A DNA stretch of 39,241 bases, taken from contig QHOI01000121.1 in NCBI GenBank assembly GCA_003218705.1, positions 1 to 39,241 of the forward strand. Direction: 5' to 3'. Position numbers and translations under genes: made by a program. Shown here piece by piece: positions 1-9,074 of the stretch; the stretch's first letter is position 1, and each line of letters begins with the position of its first letter. Source of the stretch: Verrucomicrobiota bacterium. Its GTDB lineage: Bacteria; Verrucomicrobiota; Verrucomicrobiia; Chthoniobacterales; UBA10450. The notes below the pieces were generated by a model, which had not been told where the DNA came from, did not search any database, and saw nothing but the letters and a program-made list of their open reading frames with translations.

Positions 1-1
1 C

Positions 2-295
2 ATCGTCTCCAAAGACAAGAACCATCTCTCGAGTGAATTCGGCGATTACGTCGATAGCGAAGGCAACATCGTGGTGCAAAACATCGATGTGCGAAAAGAT
101 CGCAAACCGCGCGGAACGCATTTCGATCCGGCGAGGATGCCGTATTGCATGCACTTCAACGGCGGTTACGCGATGCACCAGGGCTACGTCCCGCCGTTCG
201 CGGCATCTCACGGTTGCATTCGTTTGCCGGAAGGGATGGCGGAACGTTTCTACAACCATGCGCCCGTGGGTACGCCGATGACGGTGAAGGAATAA
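2..295 (+). CDS. L,D-transpeptidase (YkuD-like), 3' part; 5' end off window
   Basis: Open frame from base 2 to TAA at 293-295; contains ASHGCIRLP, the YkuD catalytic HxCIR motif. Confidence 0.85.
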   Translation: MVSKDKNHLSSEFGDYVDSEGNIVVQNIDVRKDRKPRGTHFDPARMPYCMHFNGGYAMHQGYVPPFAASHGCIRLPEGMAERFYNHAPVGTPMTVKE

Positions 296-296
296 G

Positions 297-641
297 GTGA
301 CCGAACCCACCGCGGACGAATTCGGGAAAAGTCCGGTCCGATTGCTCTATAAGATTATCGGATACGTCGCGATCTGGATTGTCGCGCTGCTGCTAACCGC
401 GCCGGGCCTTTGGCCGCTGGCGTGGATGTTTCCGCTGGGTCTCGTCGCCGTCGTCGATCGTCACACTGCCAACGCTGGCGGCTGGGGAGTGCTTATTGGT
501 TGCTATGCCGTTTATCTCATCCACGGCTTTTTTTATTTCCGCTCGAAGACCACAACGCGAACGGTGATTCTCTACGGCGTCCTGGTGGTCTTGCTGATTG
601 GCAATATCGCCGGCTGCCGCGACATGATGCGCTCGCATTGA
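297..641 (+). CDS. Small hydrophobic membrane protein, unknown function
   Basis: GTG start 1 bp after previous stop; several hydrophobic segments. Confidence 0.55.
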   Translation: MTEPTADEFGKSPVRLLYKIIGYVAIWIVALLLTAPGLWPLAWMFPLGLVAVVDRHTANAGGWGVLIGCYAVYLIHGFFYFRSKTTTRTVILYGVLVVLLIGNIAGCRDMMRSH

Positions 642-646
642 ACCGA

Positions 647-1612
647 TCAGCTAATCAGTTCAAAGAATTTCTTCAGGTCGATGTTGCCACCTGAAACGAT
701 GGCGACGATCGGGCCTTTACCCGCTTTTCCAGTCAACGCTGCCGCGAGCGGCAACGCTCCTGCGCCTTCAGAAATGATGCGCGCTTTCTCGGCCATTATC
801 CGCATCGCCTTCTTCGTTTCTTCCAAAGTGACGACAATGTAGTCGTCTACCAGCGGCTTCATGCGGTCCCACATTCGCGGGAACATGCTTTGACCGCCGG
901 CGCCATCGACGAACGATGCTTTCCAGTTCTTAAAAACCTGCGGCGAATTTTTCTCAAAGGACAATGCCGCTGGCGCGGCGGTCTCGGGTTCGGCGCCGAA
1001 AATTTTAATTCCCGGATTGATCGCTTTGATCGCGCTCGCCACTCCAGTGATTAATCCGCCGCCACCGATGCTGGCGATGATTGCTTTTGTGTCCGGCGCG
1101 TCTTCCAAAATCTCCAGCCCCATGCTTCCGTGGCCGGCAATAAAATTATCGTCGTCGAACGGATGAACGAATGTTCCATCGACGCCGGGAAACGCGCGAT
1201 CATCCAGCGCTTTCCAAGCGACATCGTAAGATACGAGAACTAATCTTGCGCCAAGCGCGCGCATTCGCGCGAGCTTCGATTCAGGCGCGGTTTCAATTGC
1301 GACGACCGTGCAAGGAACACCGGCTTCTCGTGCGGCGTAAGCGACTCCCTGCCCGGCGTTGCCGGCGCTGATCGTCCAGACGCCACGTTTGCGATCTTGT
1401 TCCGGGAGAAGCGCGACGGCATTCGCCGCGCCGCGTAACTTGTAAGCATTGATTGGCTGGAGATTCTCCAGTTTCAATCGAACATCGGGAAAATCTGGGC
1501 CGAGTTCCAAACGAACGAGCGGAGTTCGCACGATTGTTTGCGCGATGCGCTCCCGCGCTTGTCTGATTTCGTCCAACTTAATTGGCCGGACAGGGTCGAG
1601 CGTTGCCGCCAT
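647..1612 (-). CDS. Threonine/serine dehydratase (PLP-dependent, fold type II)
   Basis: PINAYKLRGAANA (PLP lysine region), GGGGLITG glycine loop; internal start MAATLDPV avoids overlap with the next gene. Confidence 0.85.
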   Translation of the reverse strand: MAATLDPVRPIKLDEIRQARERIAQTIVRTPLVRLELGPDFPDVRLKLENLQPINAYKLRGAANAVALLPEQDRKRGVWTISAGNAGQGVAYAAREAGVPCTVVAIETAPESKLARMRALGARLVLVSYDVAWKALDDRAFPGVDGTFVHPFDDDNFIAGHGSMGLEILEDAPDTKAIIASIGGGGLITGVASAIKAINPGIKIFGAEPETAAPAALSFEKNSPQVFKNWKASFVDGAGGQSMFPRMWDRMKPLVDDYIVVTLEETKKAMRIMAEKARIISEGAGALPLAAALTGKAGKGPIVAIVSGGNIDLKKFFELIS

Positions 1613-1625
1613 GGAAAATGTCGTC

Positions 1626-1964
1626 CTACCCGGGCGGCCAGGCGAGAGCGCGTTTGCCCAATAAATGAACGTGAAGATGCGGTACGCTTTCGCCCGCGTC
1701 GGGGCCACTGTTAATCACAACCCGGTAGCCGGATTGCTCGATCCCCAGCTTTTTCGCAAGCTCACCAGCGACGAGTAACAATTTTCCAAGAATCGCGCGC
1801 TCGGATTCGGATGCAGCCGCTAATCTGGGGATCACTTTCTTCGGCACAATCAAAACATGGACCGGCGACTGCGGATTCACATCGTGAAAAGCGATTGCGT
1901 CGTCGTCTTCCCAAATGATTTTCGCAGGAATCTCACGCGCGATAATTTTTTCGAAAATCGTCAT
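1626..1964 (-). CDS. HIT family (histidine triad) protein
   Basis: HLHVHLLG triad, N-terminal IFEKIIAREIPAKIIWEDD. Confidence 0.93.
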   Translation of the reverse strand: MTIFEKIIAREIPAKIIWEDDDAIAFHDVNPQSPVHVLIVPKKVIPRLAAASESERAILGKLLLVAGELAKKLGIEQSGYRVVINSGPDAGESVPHLHVHLLGKRALAWPPG

Positions 1965-1986
1965 GGCAAATTGTCGGACTGAGCAA

Positions 1987-2544
1987 TCACTTCAGCGAGC
2001 ATTTCAAGCGCTCGCTGCTGGTCGCCATCAACCGTTCACGAATGAAGCAGACAATTTCTTCCCGTAAAGCATCGCAGGCACGGGTCCAAACTCGCGTGCA
2101 GCGCAAATGTTTCACACAGGCTTGCAACGAGCAGAGCTGCAAATTGTCAACACCGGTCTCGATCAGGGAATTGAGACGTTTTTCGAGAAGATCGAAAAAG
2201 GCGAGCTCGTACCCGCTGCCGGCTTGATGCGCGATATCGACCAACGAAATCGAGATCGGCGGCGGAGCCGGTGCGAAGTAGGGAATAATCTCCTTGTAAC
2301 CGATCGCTTTCAGGACGTACTGGACCGTCTCCTGAAGCTGTTTGAACGCGACAACGTTCTCGTCGTTTCGAAGGTGCAAATAAAACGCGATGCTCTCAGT
2401 GACATGTTCGGTCAACCACCAGCTCGGGTAACCGGCCTTATCGGCCGCGCGGTTAATCGCGGCGTGCAGCCAGTCGCGGTCGAACTCGAAGAGCTGGCCT
2501 GAGTCGCAGCGCAGATAAGGAAATTCTTCTTTAAACGCGACCAT
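1987..2544 (-). CDS. Conserved hypothetical protein
   Basis: 185-aa ORF in the minus-strand block; stop overlaps the following gene; possibly continues an ATP-cone-linked locus but no domain recognised. Confidence 0.55.
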   Translation of the reverse strand: MVAFKEEFPYLRCDSGQLFEFDRDWLHAAINRAADKAGYPSWWLTEHVTESIAFYLHLRNDENVVAFKQLQETVQYVLKAIGYKEIIPYFAPAPPPISISLVDIAHQAGSGYELAFFDLLEKRLNSLIETGVDNLQLCSLQACVKHLRCTRVWTRACDALREEIVCFIRERLMATSSERLKCSLK

Positions 2545-3043
2545 GACTTACTTGATCGGGTGGAAATAATTCACGTTGCTTCGAGTCAGGCTTCGCCGCC
2601 TTGCCCAGCGCGTGGATGGCGTCGACGAATTGATCGACATCTTCGAAGCGACGATGGACCGAGGCGTAACGGAGATACGCGACTTCATCGATACCGCGCA
2701 GTTTTTCGAGGACCTTTGCCCCAATAGCGGTGGATTGGACCTCGCGGTCGCCGGTTTCCAAATCGTGCACGATTTCATCGACGAGCTGCTCGAGCGTCAG
2801 CAAACTGGTGGAGCGCTTCTCGAAAGCTTTGGCAATGCTCCCAGCGAGCTTCCGTCGATCGAACGGCTCGTGAGTGCGATCGCGCTTCACCACGCGCAAG
2901 TCCGAGCGCTCGATCTCCTCGTAAGTGGTGAAGCGATATCCGCATTTGAGGCATTGGCGGCGCCGGCGAATGCTGGAGCTATCGCGAGACTGACGGGAAT
3001 CGATGACCTTGTCATCACGCGAGCCGCACTTGGGGCAACGCAT
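2531..3043 (-). CDS. nrdR: Transcriptional repressor NrdR
   Basis: MRCPKCGSRDDKVIDSRQSRDSSSIRRRRQCLKCGYRFTTYE zinc ribbon followed by ATP-cone. Confidence 0.96.
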   Translation of the reverse strand: MRCPKCGSRDDKVIDSRQSRDSSSIRRRRQCLKCGYRFTTYEEIERSDLRVVKRDRTHEPFDRRKLAGSIAKAFEKRSTSLLTLEQLVDEIVHDLETGDREVQSTAIGAKVLEKLRGIDEVAYLRYASVHRRFEDVDQFVDAIHALGKAAKPDSKQRELFPPDQVSHGRV

Positions 3044-3117
3044 AGTGTTAAAGCGCTAAATAACACACCACGCGTTGTGGCGTCAACGATCTTTAACGCT
3101 TGGAATTGTTGTTCCGC

Positions 3118-5580
3118 TCAAGCCGCGACCGCTTTGCGCGGCGCGCTCTTCTTCGGCTTTCTTTCGGCGAATTCGAAACCGACTTTTCCGTTTTCCAACT
3201 TGAGGTGCGCAGAAAACGGGCGGCCCTTTTTAGAAACAAACTTCGGGAGAAGATCGGTCTTGCCCGTCGTAATCAGTTTTTGCACCTGCTCCTTCGGGAT
3301 TTCGCGGTGCAGGATGTTCTTGCTGATACGGAATGTGCAGGTCTTCTCCTTGGCCACTGCGTTCTCGCAGGCATAGGCGCGATCAAGCACATAAACCTGA
3401 CCTTTCTGGCAAATTGGACAAAGTCCGAGCGCTTCGTGCTTCTCGGTATCGATCGTAACCGGCTGATCATGACCGTTCTCGCCGAAATCGAACGCCGGTT
3501 TGAAATCTTCACTGAGTTTGACGGTTGCGTTGAACTTGCGGCCGACTTTGCTTCGAAACCCTTCAAGCGGGCCGACTTGTTTCTCAGTTAAAAGTTTTTC
3601 CAACTCCGAACGTTCGAACAATCGCCCGGCCATCGTTTTCCAAACGATTAGTCCGCAGGATCGGCATTTGAAGGTGCGATAACTTTCGTCGAAAGGTCCG
3701 CCGCCGCACTTCGGACATTTCACCTCAAGCGGCTCGAAATCTCCAGTCACACTATCGCCTTCGAAATTTTTTGCCTTCTCAACGATTTCGCGGGTGAACT
3801 TCTTGATGTGGGCCATGAAATCGTTGCGCTTCATCGCGCCTTTTTGCATCCGCTTGAGTTTGGATTCCCATTCGCCGGTCATTTCCGGGGAACACAACTC
3901 AGTCGCACCGATGCCGCGCAAAAGCGTGATCAACGCCAAACCTTTGGCGGTCGCAATCAATTCGCGGCCCTGACGATGGACGTAACCGTCGTGAATCAAG
4001 CCTTCGATAATTGCCGAGCGCGTGGCCGGCGTGCCGAGACCTTTCTCGCGCATGGCTTCGCGCAGTTCCTCGTCTTCCACGAGTTTGCCGGCGCCTTCCA
4101 TTGCTGAGAGCAGCGTCGCTTCCGTGAAACGCGCCGGCGGTTTCGTTTCATTTTGGGCAACTTCGATATCAAGCCCTTTGGCCGGTTCGTTCGGTGAAAT
4201 CGCCACCAGCGACTCCTCGCCCTGCTGTTCTGAGGCCGCCTCGCGCCCGTAAACGGCGAGCCAGCCCGGGTCCTTGATGATTTTGCCTTCGGTCTTAAAC
4301 GCATCCTTCTCGACCCGGGTGATGCGTGTCGTCACTTCAAATTGCGCCGCGGGGAAAAAGCCGCTGATAAAGCGGCGCACAATCATGTCGTAGATTTTTT
4401 GCTGCACTTCATCCAGTCCGTGGGGCGCGGTCCCGGTCGGGATGATGGCGAAGTGATCCGAAATCTTGGCGTTGTTAAAAATCCTTTTCGACGGTTTGAC
4501 CCAATTGTTGTCGAGAACGGTGCGGGCATGCGGATTCTCGATTCGGCTCAAGGTCGATTTTACCGTCGGGATGTAATCCTCCGGCAAATAGCGGGAATCG
4601 GTCCGCGGATAAGTAATGACTTTGAAGCGCTCGTAAAGCTGCTGCGCAATCTGCAAGGTGCGTTTGGCGCTGAAGCCGCGACCGTTCGCATCCCGCTGCA
4701 AACTGGTCAGATCGTAAAGAAGCGGCGGCGCCTGCGTGGTCGGCTTGCGCTCTTCAGTCGCAACGCCCGTTTTTCCGAGACAACGGCTCTTGATCTCGTC
4801 CGCAGTCGCCTGGTCCCAAATCCGCTCCGCGCGGGCGTCTTCGTCGCCGTCTTTGGTGAAATCTTCCCGGAACCAGCGGCCGCGATAGGAGCCGGCTTTG
4901 ACTTCGAAATCGCCGAACACCTCATAATAGTTGCGCGGCTTGAAGTGATGAATCTTGTCTTCGCGCTCAGCCAGAATGGCGAGGGTTGGCGTTTGGACGC
5001 GACCAACCGGAGTCAGCTGAAAACCGCCGGTCCGATTGTTGAATGCGGTCATGGCCCGCGTGCCGTTGATCCCGACCAGCCAATCGCTTTCAGAGCGACA
5101 AACCGCCGCCTTTGAGAGCGGCACCATTTCCTCTTCGGAACGCAAATGATTGAAGGCCTCGCGGATCGATTCCGTCGTCATCGACTGCAGCCACAAACGG
5201 CGGATGGGCTTTTTGACCCCGCCAAGTTTGACCAGATACCTAAAAATCAATTCCCCTTCCCGTCCGGCGTCGCAGGCGTTGATCAGAAGATCGACATCGG
5301 GGCGTTGCATCAAGCGCTTAAGCATGTTGAAGCGCGCTTTCGTTTTCTCGATCGGCCTGAGCTGAAATTCGTCCGGGATAATCGGGAGATTGGCAAAGCT
5401 CCATTTCCCACGCTTCACGTCGAGCTCGCTCGGCAGGGCCAGTTCAACCAAATGTCCAAGCGCAGACGAGATGACGTAGCGGTCGCTTTCGAAATGATCG
5501 CCCTCCTTCTTGACGCCGAGGGCGCGGGCGAGATCGCTCGCTACGCTCGGCTTCTCCGCGATAATCAGGGATTTAGACAT
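3118..5580 (-). CDS. topB: DNA topoisomerase III (type IA)
   Basis: Toprim start KSLIIAEKPSVASDLARAL, catalytic region ITYPRTDSRYL, C-terminal zinc/Toprim_Crpt-like repeats. Confidence 0.93.
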   Translation of the reverse strand: MSKSLIIAEKPSVASDLARALGVKKEGDHFESDRYVISSALGHLVELALPSELDVKRGKWSFANLPIIPDEFQLRPIEKTKARFNMLKRLMQRPDVDLLINACDAGREGELIFRYLVKLGGVKKPIRRLWLQSMTTESIREAFNHLRSEEEMVPLSKAAVCRSESDWLVGINGTRAMTAFNNRTGGFQLTPVGRVQTPTLAILAEREDKIHHFKPRNYYEVFGDFEVKAGSYRGRWFREDFTKDGDEDARAERIWDQATADEIKSRCLGKTGVATEERKPTTQAPPLLYDLTSLQRDANGRGFSAKRTLQIAQQLYERFKVITYPRTDSRYLPEDYIPTVKSTLSRIENPHARTVLDNNWVKPSKRIFNNAKISDHFAIIPTGTAPHGLDEVQQKIYDMIVRRFISGFFPAAQFEVTTRITRVEKDAFKTEGKIIKDPGWLAVYGREAASEQQGEESLVAISPNEPAKGLDIEVAQNETKPPARFTEATLLSAMEGAGKLVEDEELREAMREKGLGTPATRSAIIEGLIHDGYVHRQGRELIATAKGLALITLLRGIGATELCSPEMTGEWESKLKRMQKGAMKRNDFMAHIKKFTREIVEKAKNFEGDSVTGDFEPLEVKCPKCGGGPFDESYRTFKCRSCGLIVWKTMAGRLFERSELEKLLTEKQVGPLEGFRSKVGRKFNATVKLSEDFKPAFDFGENGHDQPVTIDTEKHEALGLCPICQKGQVYVLDRAYACENAVAKEKTCTFRISKNILHREIPKEQVQKLITTGKTDLLPKFVSKKGRPFSAHLKLENGKVGFEFAERKPKKSAPRKAVAA

Positions 5581-5629
5581 TGGTAATGAAGACCTTGCAA
5601 ACGGGGGGATGAGCAGGTCGCGGACGAGT

Positions 5630-6730
5630 TCAGGCGAGTTTCACGAAATATTTTCCGGGCAACTGCTTCACGAGCCGCTTCAGCTCAAGGCCGAGGAGAG
5701 TAGAAGAGACTGTGCCGCTTGGCAAATTTGATTTCGTGGCGATCTCGTCGATCGGCGTCTCCGTTGCCTCAATCGCGTCATAAACCCTGCGCTCTTCGTC
5801 CGAGAGCGGAGGCAGTGGACGGGCGGCGGCTTGCGGTGACGGTTTCGTTTCGGGCAAAAGAATTTGGAGATCATCGAGAATGTCATTTGCGTCCATGACG
5901 AGCTTCGCGCCCTGCTGAATAAGCCGGTTCGAGCCGATCGCGCTCGGAGCATTGATATGTCCGGGGACAGCATAAACCGCCCGGCCCTGTTCCAGCGCCT
6001 GCGAGGCCGTAATTAACGCGCCGCTGTTGACGCCCGCTTCGACCACGAGAATTCCGTGGCTCCAGCCGGAGATGATCCGGTTTCGCATCGGAAACGTTTG
6101 CCGGTCAGGTTCGATCTCCATCGAAAACTCAGAGACGACCGCGCCGCTACCGTTACAAATTTTCTCGGCAAGCGCGCGGTTTTCGGGCGGATATAACTTC
6201 GACACTCCAGAGCCGATGACTGCGATCGTCCGTCCCTTTGCGGCCAGCGCGCCCTGATGCGCTGCCGTATCGATTCCGCGCGCCAGACCGCTGATTACAG
6301 TCAAACCGGCATACGCCAGTTGATACGCGAGTTTTTTCGCAGACTCGCTCCCATAATGAGTCGTGTGGCGCGCGCCGATGATTCCGAGCGCGTGATGATC
6401 GCGCTCCTGAATTTCGCCCCAGACATAAAGCACAATTGGCGGGGCATGGATCTCACGCAGCGGTTTCGGGTACGAGGGCGAACTCTGCGTGATTACAGTC
6501 GCGCCGAATTCTTTGACGCGTTTCAGCTCCGCCGGAAGATCGACAATCGACTCCCAGTTTGAAATTTGATCGGCAACGTCCTTACCGATTCCTTCAACTT
6601 TCCGAAGCTGATCACGTTTGGCGGCTAGGATGTTCTCCGGTTCCTTGAAAATCTGCAGGAGCTTTCGCAACCGCACCGGCCCAACCGTCGGCAGCATGTT
6701 GAGCGCGATGCACGCTTCGGTGGAGTTCAT
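5630..6730 (-). CDS. dprA: DNA processing protein DprA/Smf
   Basis: Rossmann-like GARHTTHYG...VISGLARGIDTAAHQGAL, VEAGVNSGALITA. Confidence 0.95.
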   Translation of the reverse strand: MNSTEACIALNMLPTVGPVRLRKLLQIFKEPENILAAKRDQLRKVEGIGKDVADQISNWESIVDLPAELKRVKEFGATVITQSSPSYPKPLREIHAPPIVLYVWGEIQERDHHALGIIGARHTTHYGSESAKKLAYQLAYAGLTVISGLARGIDTAAHQGALAAKGRTIAVIGSGVSKLYPPENRALAEKICNGSGAVVSEFSMEIEPDRQTFPMRNRIISGWSHGILVVEAGVNSGALITASQALEQGRAVYAVPGHINAPSAIGSNRLIQQGAKLVMDANDILDDLQILLPETKPSPQAAARPLPPLSDEERRVYDAIEATETPIDEIATKSNLPSGTVSSTLLGLELKRLVKQLPGKYFVKLA

Positions 6731-6737
6731 GTGGTAG

Positions 6738-6761
6738 AGGCGCTCGCCCGGGCGAGCGCCT
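6738..6761. repeat. 24-bp perfect palindrome (AGGCGCTCGCCC|GGGCGAGCGCCT), member of the GTAG-headed palindromic family
   Basis: Read directly; 7 nt upstream of the dprA ATG; preceded by GTAG on the + strand. Confidence 0.9.
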
Positions 6762-6777
6762 GTTTTTATTTGAGTTC

Positions 6778-6801
6778 GGTGCTTGGCACAAGCACCGCTA
6801 C
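6778..6801. repeat. Short hairpin GGTGCTTG-GCA-CAAGCACC followed by GCTACA (GTAG head on minus strand)
   Basis: Perfect 8-bp stem in the ssb-dprA gap. Confidence 0.75.
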
Positions 6802-6814
6802 AACGCGTTCCGAA

Positions 6815-7276
6815 TTAAAACGGAATTTCGTCGTCGTCCGGCTCGGCGGCGGCGCCGGCTTTCGGCGGCGGAGCAGGTTTACTCGGACGCGATTCTCGCG
6901 CGCCTTCGGCGCCTTCCGTTGCGCCACCGCCTGCGTCGGGGGGACGACCGCCAAGCAATTGCATCGTTTCGCCGATCACGCGCAGCTTGCTCCGCTTTTG
7001 TCCGCTTTGTTTGTCGTCCCAGGTGTCCAATTGGAGACGGCCTTCGATAAAAATCGGCCGGCCTTTTTTTAAATATTCGCCGGCGATTTCCGCGAGCCGC
7101 GACCAGAGGACAACATCGACATACGTGACTTCTTCGCGTTTTTCGCCGCTATCGAGGGTGTATTGACGGTTAATGGCGACGCCGAGGTCGCAAACGGCGC
7201 TGCCTTTGGGGGTATAACGCACTTCGGGATCGCGCGTCAGATTTCCGAGGAGAATAACTTTATTGAAACTGGCCAT
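6815..7276 (-). CDS. ssb: Single-stranded DNA-binding protein
   Basis: FNKVILLGNLTRDPEVRYTPKGSAV...; acidic C-terminal tip DDDEIPF. Confidence 0.96.
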   Translation of the reverse strand: MASFNKVILLGNLTRDPEVRYTPKGSAVCDLGVAINRQYTLDSGEKREEVTYVDVVLWSRLAEIAGEYLKKGRPIFIEGRLQLDTWDDKQSGQKRSKLRVIGETMQLLGGRPPDAGGGATEGAEGARESRPSKPAPPPKAGAAAEPDDDEIPF

Positions 7277-7294
7277 CCGCCAGTCTTAGCGGAT

Positions 7295-7642
7295 TTACTT
7301 GGAACGCGCCAACTTTTTCGCCGGCTTTTCCTTCCGCTCCTTCTTTTCGGTCTTCTCGCGCAGGCGCTGGTAATGCTGACGGTAAACTTCCGGGTCGAGC
7401 TTAAATTTGGAACGCAATTTCGTAACCAGCTGCGGATCTGCGTGGAAAATGAAGTTCACATAAAAACCGGCATCAAGCGGGCCGGCGGCGTAGGAGAACT
7501 GGCGTTTATCCATTTTTTGCACCTGCTCGATTTCGGCGCCCTCTTTTTTGAATTCGGATTCCAAACGCTCGACAATGTCATGCACGCTCTCTTCCTTCCC
7601 CTGCGAGTTGAGGACGAGCAACGCTTCGTAACGATTCTTCAT
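7295..7642 (-). CDS. rpsF: 30S ribosomal protein S6
   Basis: MKNRYEALLVLNSQGKEE...QVQKMDKRQFSYAAGPLDAGFYVNFIF; position before ssb. Confidence 0.9.
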   Translation of the reverse strand: MKNRYEALLVLNSQGKEESVHDIVERLESEFKKEGAEIEQVQKMDKRQFSYAAGPLDAGFYVNFIFHADPQLVTKLRSKFKLDPEVYRQHYQRLREKTEKKERKEKPAKKLARSK

Positions 7643-8235
7643 GATTCTTCTTCGATTTTGTTGAAAGTGTTCATCGCGGAAACGACGCCTTTGTCAATCG
7701 CGCATTTCACTGCGTCAGCGGCGCGGCTGATTGTCGATCTTACGAGCTCTTTTTCTTCCTCGAAAAAATTGCTGAGCACGTAATCGGTAGCTCCTTCAGC
7801 CGGCGCCGGACCGACTCCAACACGTAATCGTGGAATTTCTTCGGTGCCGAATTGCACGATGATCGATTCCAACCCGTTATGGCCGCCCGGACCGCCACCC
7901 TGCCGAATCCGCAATCGAGCAAGGGGCAACGAAAAATCATCCAGCACGACGAAGATTTCCTGGGGCGCAATCTTAAAGAATTGGGCAATCGCGAAAAGCG
8001 GATGGCCGCTGCGGTTCATGTAACTCGCAGGTTTAACTAACGTGACATCGCGAAATTTTGTCGTAGCCGCATCCCATTTGCCTGATTTCTCCCAAACCGC
8101 TCCCGATTCGTGTGCAAGAAGATCGACCACCATGAAGCCGATGTTGTGGCGAGTGCGCGCGTATTCAGCACCCGGGTTGCCTAACCCGGCGACCAAGCGA
8201 ATCGGCGCAGGAGCATATTCGTTTGAATTCGACAT
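7639..8235 (-). CDS. pth: Peptidyl-tRNA hydrolase
   Basis: LVAGLGNPGAEYARTRHNIGFMVVD; start placed at MSNSNEYA because the ORF extension to 8295 is inside a palindromic repeat. Confidence 0.94.
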   Translation of the reverse strand: MSNSNEYAPAPIRLVAGLGNPGAEYARTRHNIGFMVVDLLAHESGAVWEKSGKWDAATTKFRDVTLVKPASYMNRSGHPLFAIAQFFKIAPQEIFVVLDDFSLPLARLRIRQGGGPGGHNGLESIIVQFGTEEIPRLRVGVGPAPAEGATDYVLSNFFEEEKELVRSTISRAADAVKCAIDKGVVSAMNTFNKIEEES

Positions 8236-8241
8236 GAGCTT

Positions 8242-8329
8242 GGTGGATCGGCCGCTCCGCGGGCGATGATAAAATTTTTGCGGCTTCGCCGCCACTTAAC
8301 ATCGAGCGCGGAGCGCTCGATCCACCTAC
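8242..8329. repeat. Compound palindromic element between rplY and pth: outer GGTGGATC/GATCCACC, inner GCGGC-TTC-GCCGC and CGAGCGC-GGA-GCGCTCG
   Basis: Complementary arms at 8242-8249 / 8319-8326, hairpins 8280-8292 and 8303-8319; GTAG head supplies the rplY stop. Confidence 0.8.
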
Positions 8330-9069
8330 TTCTTCTGCTCTTTTTCTTTCGGAGCCGGAGCGGCGCCTTTGCCCGCTGGTGCGGGGGCGCCCTTCGCGCC
8401 AGCAGCCGGTGCGGCCGCTTCGCCTTCTTCCTTCTTGGCCGTGATCACTTCCGGACCAGCCGCCGCGGCCGCTTCAGCCTCGGCCGCAACCGGCTCTTCT
8501 TCGATCACCGGCGCCATCACCGAAAACGCCGTCAAATCGGGCTGAACTTTTGCGATCACACCCGACGGAAGTTTAATGTCACGAACGTGAATCGAGTTGC
8601 CGATGTTCAACTCCGATACATCGACTGTAATTTTGTCTGGCAAATCGCGCGGCAAACACTCAATCGCCAGCGCGCGCAAATTCTGTTCGAGCAGACCGCC
8701 GAAATTCTTCACGCCGGTTGGGACGCCAAGCGCCTCGAGCGGAACGTCCGCTTGAATTTTCTCGTCCATTGAAATCGCGTGAAAATCGACGTGAAGAACA
8801 TCGCCGCCGACCGGCGAATGCTGAACTTCCTGTAACAGCGCAGTGCGCGTTGCTTTTTCGCCGGCGATTTCCAGTTCCACCAAAATGTTTTCGCCGGAGG
8901 CATGACTGAGCATGGCGTTAATATCGCGCGCGGAAACCTGGAGCGGCTGCGATTTTTCTTTTCCACCGTAGACAACGGCCGGAACAATGCCGCGCGCTTT
9001 CAATCGGCGCGCCGCCGAACGGCCGGTCGCGGTCCGCGGTTCAACTTTGAGTTTAACTTGCTTTGCCAT
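8326..9069 (-). CDS. rplY: 50S ribosomal protein L25/general stress protein Ctc
   Basis: L25 N-terminal VEPRTATGRSAARRLKARGIVPAVVYGG; TL5-like C-terminal domain; Ala/Pro/Lys-rich tail; prs-ctc-pth order. Confidence 0.93.
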   Translation of the reverse strand: MAKQVKLKVEPRTATGRSAARRLKARGIVPAVVYGGKEKSQPLQVSARDINAMLSHASGENILVELEIAGEKATRTALLQEVQHSPVGGDVLHVDFHAISMDEKIQADVPLEALGVPTGVKNFGGLLEQNLRALAIECLPRDLPDKITVDVSELNIGNSIHVRDIKLPSGVIAKVQPDLTAFSVMAPVIEEEPVAAEAEAAAAAGPEVITAKKEEGEAAAPAAGAKGAPAPAGKGAAPAPKEKEQKK

Positions 9070-9074
9070 GTTCG

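Noticed and set aside
2576-3376. 266-aa plus ORF opposite nrdR/topB (likewise 4342-5115)
   Set aside because: Antisense to strongly supported genes with no domain signature
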